Assembly: GCA_023229505.1 (NCBI GenBank)
Contig: JALNZD010000019.1
Span: 1-64,000 of the forward strand
Direction: 5' to 3'
DNA from: Bacteroidales bacterium
Lineage (GTDB): Bacteria > Bacteroidota > Bacteroidia > Bacteroidales > JAGOPY01
DNA: 64,000 bases
A program made the position numbers and the translations under genes. The notes beneath the pieces were generated by a model that worked only from the letters and a program-made list of their open reading frames with translations, did not search any database and was not told where the DNA came from. Positions within the stretch are counted from its first letter, which is position 1. Every line of letters begins with the position of its first letter. This document shows positions 31,153-39,244 of this stretch, in pieces.

Positions 31153-31926
31153 ATGCAGCGCGACGGAAAGTACATTTATTGCATCATTGCATCGGATTAC
31201 GACATCAATCTAGGGTCGATAGGGGTAGGCGGACGCGGCGATCTGGTCTTCACCATCGGTTTCGATGGCTTGTGCATGGTGGTGAGCGACCATCCGCTCA
31301 GCAGGTTCGTTGTCAATCCCGAAAACATGCTGGCGCACCAAAAGGTAATTGAAGAGGTGATGAAGGAATTCAGAAGCGTACTTCCCATCAGGTTTGGCAT
31401 CATCGCGGCAACCCCCGATGAAATAAGGAACCTGCTGAACCGCAGATACAGCGAGTTTATGGAATTGCTCAAACAGTTCGAAAATAAAGTGGAGCTCAAT
31501 GTAAGGGGAACCTGGAAAAATATGGGAATGATTTACAAGGAGATCGACAAGGAACATGTTGAACTTCAAAAAATCAGGGCCGAAATCGAAAAACTGCATG
31601 ACCAGGAAAAAAGAAACCTGAAAATTGCTGAAGCCGGAAAATTGGTCGAACATGCACTGGTTGAAAAGAAAGAGGATGAGGCGGGAAAGATTATCGATGC
31701 TTTCCGCAAATCGGTGTTCGAGTTTAAACACAATAAAAAAAACAACGACGCCATGTTTATGAATACAGCATTTCTGGTGAACAGCGGGAGGGAGGTGGAA
31801 TTCGATAACATCATGGCCGACCTTGGCACCAGATACCAGGATCGGAGCGACTTTGTTTATACCGCTCCATTGCCGATCTTTAATTTCATCGACCTGAAAA
31901 TTTTTCCTGAAAAATGGGAATTATAA
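31153..31926 (+). CDS. gvpF/L: GvpF/L paralogue 2
   Basis: 257 aa, full length for the family. Opening KYIYCIIASDYDINLGSIGVGG, the conserved VLPIRFGIIA strand, an alpha-helical middle with K/E-rich coil (about 105-185) and a closing YTAPLPIFNFIDLKI strand. GvpF/L proteins are thought to bind GvpA and seed assembly. No J domain. It is flanked by two other F/L genes, apparently tandem duplications that have diverged; spacing is 2 bases upstream and 23 downstream. Confidence 0.9.
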   Translation: MQRDGKYIYCIIASDYDINLGSIGVGGRGDLVFTIGFDGLCMVVSDHPLSRFVVNPENMLAHQKVIEEVMKEFRSVLPIRFGIIAATPDEIRNLLNRRYSEFMELLKQFENKVELNVRGTWKNMGMIYKEIDKEHVELQKIRAEIEKLHDQEKRNLKIAEAGKLVEHALVEKKEDEAGKIIDAFRKSVFEFKHNKKNNDAMFMNTAFLVNSGREVEFDNIMADLGTRYQDRSDFVYTAPLPIFNFIDLKIFPEKWEL

Positions 31927-31949
31927 AACCAATAGACTGAAAGACATTT

Positions 31950-32732
31950 ATGAACAGCGAACTGGAAATACCGAAAGAAGGAAAATACATTTATGGGATC
32001 ATTAGGCATGCCGGCCCGTTAGACTATGGCCCTATCGGAATCGGAAAACGGGCAGACAGGGTTTATGGTATCAATTTTAAAGATATCAGCGCAATAGTTA
32101 GTAATTCGCCAATCATCATATATGAAGCACGAAGGGTAAACATGATCGCTCACGAAGAAGTACTTGAGGAGGTTATGAAACAATTCACAGTTCTTCCGGT
32201 CCGGTTTTCAACCATCTCCGAGCACAACGATGACGCCGGAATCCTGAGAATCCTTGAAAAGGATTATAAAAAATTCGACGACCTGCTTAGTAAGATGGAA
32301 GGCAAGAAAGAACTGGGACTCAAGGTACTTGCACAGGAAGCTGCGATCTATGAAAGTATCATTGAAAAATATGATGAAATCAGGATACTGCGGGGAAAAC
32401 TGATGAACCTGCCTCCGGACAAAACCCATTACCAGCGGATGAAAATCGGTGAAATGGTGGCCGAAGCGCTTAAAAATGAAACAGGCATTTATAAAAATAC
32501 CACCCTCGATGTTCTAAACCCACTTGCAGACGACGTGAAGATAAACGACAACTATGGTGAGTTGATGATACTCAATGCCGCCTTCCTGATTAAAAACAGC
32601 GCTGAGCCCGCGTTTGATAAAGCGGTGAGCGATTTGGATGAAAAATATGGCAGCTTTATGACCTTCAAATACGTGGGGACATTGCCACCCTATAATTTTG
32701 TTAACCTTGTAATTAACACGAAAGGAATTTAA
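31950..32732 (+). CDS. gvpF/L: GvpF/L paralogue 3
   Basis: 260 aa. Conserved opening KYIYGIIRHAGPLDYGPIGIG, TVLPVRFSTISE core and a GTLPPYNFVNLVI ending, which is the canonical GvpF/L terminus. Closest in length and start to paralogue 2. gvpG follows after a single base between stop and ATG, an arrangement like the F/L-G pair of other gas vesicle clusters. Function inferred from the family: scaffold binding GvpA and other Gvp proteins. Confidence 0.92.
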   Translation: MNSELEIPKEGKYIYGIIRHAGPLDYGPIGIGKRADRVYGINFKDISAIVSNSPIIIYEARRVNMIAHEEVLEEVMKQFTVLPVRFSTISEHNDDAGILRILEKDYKKFDDLLSKMEGKKELGLKVLAQEAAIYESIIEKYDEIRILRGKLMNLPPDKTHYQRMKIGEMVAEALKNETGIYKNTTLDVLNPLADDVKINDNYGELMILNAAFLIKNSAEPAFDKAVSDLDEKYGSFMTFKYVGTLPPYNFVNLVINTKGI

Positions 32733-32733
32733 C

Positions 32734-32970
32734 ATGTTTTTAATCGACGATATATTGCTTGCACCTTTAAAAGGAGTCATTTTTATCGCAAAAAAAATCA
32801 ATGAGGTGATCGAGAAAGAAACGTCAGACGAAGGCACTATCAAAGAAAGGTTGATGGCACTGCAGCTGAAATTTGAGATGGATGAAATTGACGAAGAAGA
32901 ATACGACAAAAGAGAAGATGAATTATTGAAATTACTGGCAAATATCAGAGAAGAAAAACAAAATAAATAA
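32734..32970 (+). CDS. gvpG: GvpG
   Basis: 78 aa, typical. MFLIDDILLAPLKGVIFIAKKINEVIEKE is the GvpG N-terminus, followed by an acidic helix with EEYDKREDELLKLLANIRE. GvpG is a small helical accessory protein that interacts with GvpF/L and is essential in several systems. It lies directly after a GvpF/L gene and before the zinc-ribbon gene. Confidence 0.92.
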   Translation: MFLIDDILLAPLKGVIFIAKKINEVIEKETSDEGTIKERLMALQLKFEMDEIDEEEYDKREDELLKLLANIREEKQNK

Positions 32971-32993
32971 CGAAATAAAGAAAGGAGGGAAAA

Positions 32994-33224
32994 ATGAATG
33001 CATTTACATGTCCGAAATGTGGAAAAGTAACAGGTGGAAACGAAAATTTTTGCATTGAATGTGGACAGCCACTCAATATTATATGCCCGGAATGTGGCGA
33101 AGGATGGCGATTTATGTTCGATTACAAATTTTGCCCCTTTTGCGGGCATAACATGAAGAAACCGGGTGAAAAGAAACCGTTACCGGGGAAAAAAGAAACC
33201 GTTACCGGGGAAAAAGATAAATAA
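32994..33224 (+). CDS. Double zinc-ribbon protein
   Basis: 76 aa. Two pairs of CxxC-type knuckles: CPKCGK and CIECGQ, then CPECGE and CPFCGH, enough for two zinc sites. The tail (GEKKPLPGKKETVTGEKDK) is made by a near-perfect 22-base duplication around 33171-33216. A strong AGGAGGG precedes the ATG. Found between gvpG and gvpO, so probably a gas vesicle accessory protein; a protein-binding zinc ribbon is the best description I can give. Confidence 0.75.
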   Translation: MNAFTCPKCGKVTGGNENFCIECGQPLNIICPECGEGWRFMFDYKFCPFCGHNMKKPGEKKPLPGKKETVTGEKDK

Positions 33225-33237
33225 TAAGGAGGGAAAA

Positions 33238-33510
33238 ATGAGTAAAATAATTGATGTAAAAAAAACAGTGGTTAAATTCCTGAAAGAGAACATTAACTGT
33301 TATGACGTAACGGTCATAAAAATTGAAAAAGTTAAAGAAATCTGGAGTGCCGTGGCAGAGGTATATGAAGACGATTCATTTTTAAAATCAATGAACCTGC
33401 CACCAAAACAGGTGCAGCTTTTTTATTCCGTTAAGATGGATGAAAAGCTTGAAATTACATCCTTCGAACGACTTAATTCCTTTGAAGGAATGGATAATAC
33501 TGATCAGTAA
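33238..33510 (+). CDS. gvpO: GvpO
   Basis: 90 aa from the ATG at 33238, which follows AAGGAGGG; an earlier in-frame ATG would overlap the zinc-ribbon gene. The KKTVVKFLKENINCYDVTVIKIEK and WSAVAEVYEDDSFLKSMNLPPKQVQLFYSVKMDEKLEITSFERL pattern is that of GvpO (Pfam gas vesicle O), thought to influence expression or assembly of the vesicles. The length is typical. Confidence 0.86.
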   Translation: MSKIIDVKKTVVKFLKENINCYDVTVIKIEKVKEIWSAVAEVYEDDSFLKSMNLPPKQVQLFYSVKMDEKLEITSFERLNSFEGMDNTDQ

Positions 33511-33537
33511 TATCACTTAATAAAGGAACCAGTTATC

Positions 33538-34332
33538 ATGATCAATAAGCTGATATATGTTTATTGCATATCAAACAGTCCTCTTGGACTCGTCCATATC
33601 ATGGAGTCCAAAGGCTTGAAATCTCTTATGTTTGATGATTTTTTCGTTATCGTTAAATATGTTTCCGAAAATGAATTCTCCAAAGAAAACTTCAAAAAGA
33701 ATTTATCAGATTTTCAGTGGTTGGAATCCAACGCCCGGGAACATATCAGGGTAATCGACCTGATCATGGAATATTGTACCGTGATCCCGTTTAAATTTGG
33801 TACGATCTATCATTCAAAAGATAGTTTGAAAAAATTTATTGCGGATTATTCTGATTCATTGATCGAAAATTTCCATAATATCAAGGGAAAGGAAGAATGG
33901 TCTGTAAAAATTTATTGCGAAAGAAAAACGCTGAGCGAACAAATTGACGAATTGAGCGAGGAAGCAGCTGATCTGGAAAAACAGATCATGGCAAGTTCGC
34001 CCGGGAAAGCATTTCTTTTAAAAAGAAAAAAAGCAGACCTGATCGAAACTGAGATAGACCGGCTTTGTAAGAACTACGGACAGGAATATTATAATGAATT
34101 TAAAAAACTGAGCGAATCAACCAGCATCAACAACCTGCTCCCGAAAGAACTTACCGGAAGAGAGGATGCCATGATCCTCAATGCCACCTATCTTGTAAGT
34201 AAAAACAATTTGACTGATTTTAAAAGTATAGTCGACAGGCTGAGAAAAAATGATGGGAATTCCGGTTTTATTATTGAAGCAACCGGGCCCTGGCCTCCAT
34301 TTAGTTTTATCTCCATTAAAGAAAAACAATAA
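33538..34332 (+). CDS. gvpF/L: GvpF/L paralogue 4
   Basis: 264 aa. KLIYVYCISNSPLG start, TVIPFKFGTIYH core, a long coiled middle and a GPWPPFSFISI ending characteristic of GvpF/L. More divergent than paralogues 2 and 3. Its TAA stop overlaps the ATG of the next, GvpA-family gene by one base, so these two are translationally coupled. Confidence 0.9.
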   Translation: MINKLIYVYCISNSPLGLVHIMESKGLKSLMFDDFFVIVKYVSENEFSKENFKKNLSDFQWLESNAREHIRVIDLIMEYCTVIPFKFGTIYHSKDSLKKFIADYSDSLIENFHNIKGKEEWSVKIYCERKTLSEQIDELSEEAADLEKQIMASSPGKAFLLKRKKADLIETEIDRLCKNYGQEYYNEFKKLSESTSINNLLPKELTGREDAMILNATYLVSKNNLTDFKSIVDRLRKNDGNSGFIIEATGPWPPFSFISIKEKQ

Positions 34333-34538
34333 TGCACGATAATGTAATCGACCGGTCTAAAGACATTACCATCCTGGAGTTACTCGACAGGGTTTTGAAC
34401 AAAGGGGTGATCCTTACGGGAGATATTGTAATTTCTGTAGCAGATATCGACCTGGTGTATGTTGGGTTGAAATTAATGTTAAGCTCGGTTGAGTCCATGG
34501 AGCAGTTAAGGTCCGGAAAATCAGTAGCGAAAGAGTAA
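34332..34538 (+). CDS. GvpA-family minor protein (GvpJ/M/S-type)
   Basis: 68 aa. ITILELLDRVLNKGVILTGDIVISVADIDLVYVGLKLMLSSVE is the GvpA fold, but with the GVILTGDI and ADIDLVY residues of GvpJ/M/S rather than the GIVVDAW of true GvpA. The C-terminal tail is short. Expected to be a low-copy vesicle component (tip or nucleation) rather than the main wall protein. It is coupled to the preceding GvpF/L. Confidence 0.85.
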   Translation: MHDNVIDRSKDITILELLDRVLNKGVILTGDIVISVADIDLVYVGLKLMLSSVESMEQLRSGKSVAKE

Positions 34539-34560
34539 ATAATTAATTAAATGCGCTGAA

Positions 34561-35316
34561 ATGGATAAGATGATTTATTCCATATTATCCGTAAAAAACA
34601 ATCCTGAGAAATTAAATACGCTGTTGGTTGGGATAAAGGGTATTGCGGGGACGGGCTTATTTGCTGTTTCCTTTGATCAGATTTCTGCGGTAGTCAGCAA
34701 CATCAAAAGAGCTGATTTAATTGCAGATAAAACAAATGCCATTGAATATGCCGGGGTGATCGAAAAACTGGCACAACAATTTACGCTTCTTCCAATGCGA
34801 TATGGTTCCCTTATGGAATCAACCGACGCGATTAATAAAATGCTCGGAAGAAACTACCATGAATTTCAACAAAACCTTCATAAAGTTGAAAACAAGTGTG
34901 AATTCGGGCTGAAGATCTTTTGTGATTCCGAAAAGTTAAAGGCAGAACTGAGGGCAAAATCAGAGGCAGATACTAAAACACCCGCCAAACCTGCCCCGGA
35001 AATTAAAAATTCAGTGTACAGGGATTACGTAAATAAAAAGCTTAAAGAGCACAGGCTTGAGGAATTGCTCTTAACCTATGTTGATTCGGTCATTTCAGAA
35101 ATCATGGGATACCTTGCCCGATTGAACGCGGTCAATAAATTCAAAAAGATGGCAACCGCAACAAATATAATCGATGCGGTTTTTTTACTTGAGAAGGAGA
35201 AGAAAAGCGAATTAATTCAGGCGGTTGAAGATTTACAAAACCAATATCCCGGGCTAAACTTTGTCTTAACCGGGCCCTGGCCGCCGTATAATTTTGTTGA
35301 AATCACCATAAAGTAA
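34561..35316 (+). CDS. gvpF/L: GvpF/L paralogue 5
   Basis: 251 aa. Starts MIYSILSVKN, has QFTLLPMRYGSLME in the centre and ends LTGPWPPYNFVEITIK. In the middle a K/A/P-rich stretch (KSEADTKTPAKPAPEIK) is longer than in the others. It follows the GvpA-family gene and is followed by gvpK after 8 bases. Fifth and last of the F/L set. Confidence 0.9.
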   Translation: MDKMIYSILSVKNNPEKLNTLLVGIKGIAGTGLFAVSFDQISAVVSNIKRADLIADKTNAIEYAGVIEKLAQQFTLLPMRYGSLMESTDAINKMLGRNYHEFQQNLHKVENKCEFGLKIFCDSEKLKAELRAKSEADTKTPAKPAPEIKNSVYRDYVNKKLKEHRLEELLLTYVDSVISEIMGYLARLNAVNKFKKMATATNIIDAVFLLEKEKKSELIQAVEDLQNQYPGLNFVLTGPWPPYNFVEITIK

Positions 35317-35324
35317 TCAGGACG

Positions 35325-35669
35325 ATGAGTGAAAATAAAATATTATTTAATACCGGATCGCTCGATGAACTTTCGGAGGAGATCGGGAAACTAACAAGCA
35401 ATGAAGAATCCAGGCTAAAGCTCACCCCCGACAATGCAGATTCAGGGCTGGCAAAACTGGTACTAACCTTAGTTGAACTCATCCGTAAACTGGTTGAAAA
35501 GCAGGCTATGCGAAGAGTTGACGGCGGATCATTAACGGAAGCCGAAATCGAACGGTTGGGAGAAACCCTCATGAAGTTAGAGATGAAAATGGAAGAGCTG
35601 AAAAAGCATTTTAATCTCACCGACCGCGACTTAAATATCAATCTCGGTCCGTTGGGTGATTTGATGTAA
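35325..35669 (+). CDS. gvpK: GvpK
   Basis: 114 aa. The motif LTPDNADSGLAKLVLTLVELIRKLVEKQAMRRVDGGSLTEAEIERLGETLMKLE is the signature of GvpK, a conserved accessory protein needed for vesicle formation. It is near the end of the operon, as in other clusters, 8 bases after the last GvpF/L. Confidence 0.93.
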   Translation: MSENKILFNTGSLDELSEEIGKLTSNEESRLKLTPDNADSGLAKLVLTLVELIRKLVEKQAMRRVDGGSLTEAEIERLGETLMKLEMKMEELKKHFNLTDRDLNINLGPLGDLM

Positions 35670-35694
35670 AAGACAAAGCTAAAAGCCTTTCACA

Positions 35695-36378
35695 ATGAGG
35701 ACGCTGATATATGTTCCCATCATTCATTCAAGCGCCGACATGGGCTCTCTGGGAAAAGAACTTAAGAACAAAAGTGTTTCTGAATTGGGAGAAAATGTAT
35801 GGCAAAAGCACACCGATACTGTAAATGGCTACTGGGATGCAATTGAATCCTACTTTGAAAACATTGATATTTACATTAAGGGGATTAAAATATATCAGGA
35901 CGGAATGTTTGTTGATGGTGAAATAGCGATGAAAATCATTAACGAAGGCATCAAATCAGGGAGCAAAAATTTTGAAATAGTCTCAAACCTTATCGATCGG
36001 GGGGCATCACTTATCAAGACTGAAGATTTCAAAATGGTGAAAGATGAATACGATGGACTTCAATCTATCTTAAAATCAAAAACTAATATTAAGAAACTCT
36101 TTCTACTACTCAGGTATAAAGTTTTAAAACCAATATTTTTAATCAGGAGGGATAAATTTATTACCGGCAGGATAGCCGAAACGCTGGGCCAAAACGAAAC
36201 CGGAATTCTTTTTATCGGGGCTTATCACAATATCATGAAAAGACTGCCCAAAGATATTACTGTGATCGAATTGAAGGAAATTGCAAAAATCCGAAAATAT
36301 CAAAAAGCAATTCAATCTGATTCTAAAATTAAAACACTACAACTTAAACAACTTACGGAATACCTGATTAAAAAATGA
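35695..36378 (+). CDS. Unknown protein at the end of the gas vesicle operon
   Basis: 227 aa, no signal peptide or membrane segment. It starts MRTLIYVPIIHSSADMG. A C-terminal segment (RDKFITGRIAETL, then GILFIGAYHNIMKRLPKDITVIEL) recalls TraB/GumN-type domains but I cannot be sure. It follows gvpK by 25 bases and is the last plus-strand gene of the cluster, so it is probably expressed with it. I do not recognise it as a named Gvp protein. Confidence 0.65.
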   Translation: MRTLIYVPIIHSSADMGSLGKELKNKSVSELGENVWQKHTDTVNGYWDAIESYFENIDIYIKGIKIYQDGMFVDGEIAMKIINEGIKSGSKNFEIVSNLIDRGASLIKTEDFKMVKDEYDGLQSILKSKTNIKKLFLLLRYKVLKPIFLIRRDKFITGRIAETLGQNETGILFIGAYHNIMKRLPKDITVIELKEIAKIRKYQKAIQSDSKIKTLQLKQLTEYLIKK

Positions 36379-36390
36379 TGTTGGAAAAAG

Positions 36391-36561
36391 TTGCTGAAAA
36401 AGAAGTCGGCAAAAACAGGTTCGCAACCTTCTGAAGCCGAAACGCTGAAGCTCATTCATGAGCTTGAGGTACACCAGATTGAGCTGGAATTGCAGAACGA
36501 AGAACTCGTCCTGGCCGACCACTTAATGAGAAACTCAGGATCACGTATAGGGACAATCTGA
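36391..36561 (+). pseudogene. Chimeric remnant: PAS/kinase N-terminal end plus chorismate-synthase-like tail
   Basis: One frame of 56 codons (TTG at 36391, stop 36559-36561) has no ATG. Codons about 5-38 encode the N-terminal hallmark of PAS-containing sensor kinases (ETLKLIHELEVHQIELELQ then NEEL). Directly after comes LVLADHLMRN, which matches the C-terminus of chorismate synthase (VLADHLLRN) in protein and in 14 consecutive bases. It looks like a relic of a recombination junction at the edge of the gas vesicle cluster. The join may be coincidental. Confidence 0.55.
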
Positions 36562-36566
36562 ATAAC

Positions 36567-39134
36567 TCAAAACTCGAGTTTCAAAGAAAGATAAAAGGTT
36601 CTGCCAAATCCCCAGAAACCACTGAAGTCATCAATCGTATGGGAATAGCCATCCTGGCCCCTGATGATATACTTGCTGTTCAGCGCATTCAGGCAGCCCA
36701 GGTCAGCTCTGGCCTTTAAGGAACCAACCCGGAAAGGACATTCCAGGTGTATATCGAGAGTTTGATAAGACGGAATACGGTAAGATTGACTCCGGTCATT
36801 TGGATTTGTCCTGGAAGTTGGACTAAAATCAGCATAATACCGGTCATAATACATCCAGGAAACTGAAATATCAATGGTTCGCATGATCCTGATATCTGCA
36901 AACAAGGAAACCTGCGTCTGAGGGGCATCTCCAACATACAATCCATCGGCATAAACCTGTATCGTGTCAACAACAGCCTGATCATCATTAAAGACAAATG
37001 CCGTTACATCATTCTTCCATTTCCAGTTGCCTATTGACAGGCTTCCCCCGGCATTCAGCCAACTGGTGATCCGCTGGCTTAGTTCAGCTTCTGCTCCCCT
37101 GTGTAAGGCATCAAGACCCTGAACCATTGATGGGTCTTCAAACTGATTGTACTCATTAGTGAGTATCGATTTGTCCTGCCAACTGGTATAATAAGCATTC
37201 AGCCGCAAACGGGTATACCTCAGGTCTAAGCCGTAACCAACCTCTGCCGTTAAAGTTTTTTCATTTTTAAGGTCATGGGTCGGGACATTGGTGAAATTTC
37301 CGAAGACGAATTTAAAATAAGGTTCACGGGAGAAATATCCGCCATTAATGAATAAATGGTTAAACTCATTCAGGTTAAGATTCAGTCCTGCCTTCACATC
37401 GAAACCAGGCTTGAATACCCATTCACTACTGATATCGCTGACGTAATTGTAGCGGTCCTCCCTCCGGTACCAGTTACCGGATATGGTTCCGGAAGCAAAC
37501 GCGTTAAGCCTGCCCGATTGATACTCCAATTGCGCAAAGATGCTGGCGAAATTATTGATCGCTCCGTTGTCGACCTTAACGATATCTCCGACCTTTTTAA
37601 TCTGGTCACGGCCCGCCACGCCATCGACTGCATAAGCGTAATCATCAATGAAAAAGCGGCCGCCAAGCAGATCCCTGACCTTTTGCTGCAGCTTCGACTT
37701 GAATATTCTTCCATGGAAACCGGCAGTCAGAGTGAACCGGTCGTTGAATTCATGCCTGTAAGTCGATAAAAGCCCTGTCCAGATATGGCTTGCAAGAAAG
37801 TTCGTCTGAATATTAAGGGAATATCCGGTTGTGTCAGTGCCATCCGCCAGTGTATAATAACTTTCATTCCCGGCATTATTCCGGTAGATAGTTTCCCAAT
37901 CAATTTGTCCACTGGGGTTATGATAACTAAATATCCAGGGATTACTGCCGAAAGTCTCGGTCCATTTACCCCCGCCATTGCCGAACGACAAGTAATAAGA
38001 GGTGGCCAGCATGCTTTTTTTGGAAATATTCCAGTAATCGTTGAGAGCGATATGAGGTTTATGATAGAAATTTTCGCTCGCATTGTTGATCTCCCCGTTA
38101 TAACTACCCCAGTCTTTGTTGTAGCGCAGACCATACTGGTCTGTTTCTGCTTTCGACAACCTGTTATTCCGCTGGCCATGTTTTTCAGGATTGCCAAGCG
38201 CAGTGAAAACCAACATGTGGTCTTTACTGAATTCCTTGGAGATGGAGAGATAATAAGCCCATCCGTCGACGTAGGTTGCATCAGCGTAGCCCGGTCCTGT
38301 GAACCGGGAGCCAAGAAAAGTTACGGCCATATTGTTTTTAAGCCTGCCGCTGGATAACATGAGGGTGGTTTTCTGGTTGCCATAGTCAGTGATGGAATAT
38401 TTGAGGCTTCCACCTGATTCCACATCGGTAGTTTTTGTGATGATATTGATCGTTCCACCGATGGAATTCAGCGCTACTTTTGAGGCCCCAAGTCCCCGCT
38501 GCACCTGGATCTGCTGGGTGGCTTCCGCTAAACCAAGCCAGTTGTTCCAATAGACAAGTCCGTTTTCGACACTCCCAATGGGAACCCCATTCAGCATCAA
38601 GGCCACATTCTCCTGTTTAAACCCCCGGATGTTCACGCTGGCATCGCCGCTGCCACCACCGGTTCGGCTCGCATAGACACCGGGCACTGCCTTCATGATC
38701 TCAGGGAATGGCTGGTCGCCGAGCCGTGTTTCAATATCTTCAGCCCTGATCATGGACACCGAAACAGGTGTTCGCCGGTCAATCGCTTCCGATGCTATGA
38801 TGCTAACCTCGGCCAGGCCGATGGTGGCCCGCTTTAAATAGATCGTGCCAAGTTTTACCTCCCCGGTCATTGTCACTGGAATCTCTTTTGGAAGGTATCC
38901 TATATTTGTAAAGGAAAGAACATAACTTCCCGGTGACAGGTCAATCCGGAAAAAACCGGCCTGATCGGTGGAAGTTCCCTTGCTTTCATTTAATACTTTG
39001 ATATTGACTCCTGTAAACTGATCGCCGGTCAGTGAATCGGCGACATATCCTGAAACCCAGGACTGACCATGTGCTAACTGGGTCAGTGTGAGGTTTAACA
39101 GGCAAATCAGGCAATAAAAGGATATTTTTTTCAT
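36567..39134 (-). CDS. TonB-dependent receptor under FMN riboswitch, likely riboflavin/flavin uptake
   Basis: 855 aa. Signal peptide (residues 1-23, ending AHGQ), carboxypeptidase-like domain (about 25-105), plug domain (about 120-240 with SVNIRGFKQENVALMLNGVPIG) and a barrel ending in a terminal phenylalanine (FYLSLKLEF). The substrate can be predicted because an FMN riboswitch (39245-39372) and an intrinsic terminator (39163-39189) precede it: it most likely imports riboflavin or another flavin across the outer membrane. Function from the riboswitch is inference; the family is certain. Confidence 0.93.
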   Translation of the reverse strand: MKKISFYCLICLLNLTLTQLAHGQSWVSGYVADSLTGDQFTGVNIKVLNESKGTSTDQAGFFRIDLSPGSYVLSFTNIGYLPKEIPVTMTGEVKLGTIYLKRATIGLAEVSIIASEAIDRRTPVSVSMIRAEDIETRLGDQPFPEIMKAVPGVYASRTGGGSGDASVNIRGFKQENVALMLNGVPIGSVENGLVYWNNWLGLAEATQQIQVQRGLGASKVALNSIGGTINIITKTTDVESGGSLKYSITDYGNQKTTLMLSSGRLKNNMAVTFLGSRFTGPGYADATYVDGWAYYLSISKEFSKDHMLVFTALGNPEKHGQRNNRLSKAETDQYGLRYNKDWGSYNGEINNASENFYHKPHIALNDYWNISKKSMLATSYYLSFGNGGGKWTETFGSNPWIFSYHNPSGQIDWETIYRNNAGNESYYTLADGTDTTGYSLNIQTNFLASHIWTGLLSTYRHEFNDRFTLTAGFHGRIFKSKLQQKVRDLLGGRFFIDDYAYAVDGVAGRDQIKKVGDIVKVDNGAINNFASIFAQLEYQSGRLNAFASGTISGNWYRREDRYNYVSDISSEWVFKPGFDVKAGLNLNLNEFNHLFINGGYFSREPYFKFVFGNFTNVPTHDLKNEKTLTAEVGYGLDLRYTRLRLNAYYTSWQDKSILTNEYNQFEDPSMVQGLDALHRGAEAELSQRITSWLNAGGSLSIGNWKWKNDVTAFVFNDDQAVVDTIQVYADGLYVGDAPQTQVSLFADIRIMRTIDISVSWMYYDRYYADFSPTSRTNPNDRSQSYRIPSYQTLDIHLECPFRVGSLKARADLGCLNALNSKYIIRGQDGYSHTIDDFSGFWGFGRTFYLSLKLEF

Positions 39135-39137
39135 AAT

Positions 39138-39157
39138 CTTATTAGGTTAAATTTAGA
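39138..39157 (-). promoter_or_regulatory. Conserved 20-base leader, copy 2
   Basis: Identical over 20 bases to 20938-20957 and at the same distance (3 nt) from the start codon of an unrelated TonB receptor. It lies downstream of the terminator, so it belongs to the translated part of the leader. Confidence 0.6.
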
Positions 39158-39162
39158 CCATT

Positions 39163-39189
39163 AAAAAACCCTGAAGGGATCCAACAGGG
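39163..39189 (-). terminator. Intrinsic terminator of the FMN riboswitch
   Basis: On the minus strand CCCTG (39185-39189) pairs with CAGGG (39169-39173) around a loop that can form further CCCTT/AAGGG pairing, followed by six T residues. It sits between the riboswitch and the TonB receptor start, as expected for transcription control by FMN. Confidence 0.75.
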
Positions 39190-39244
39190 CGGGAATTATA
39201 AATCAATGATGATAGCCCTTTAGTAAAAAAGGTATATCCATCAG

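Noticed and set aside
38020..38357. Plus-strand frames inside the TonB receptors (for example 37785-38357)
   Set aside because: Shadow frames; the minus-strand receptor reading is intact and has domains.
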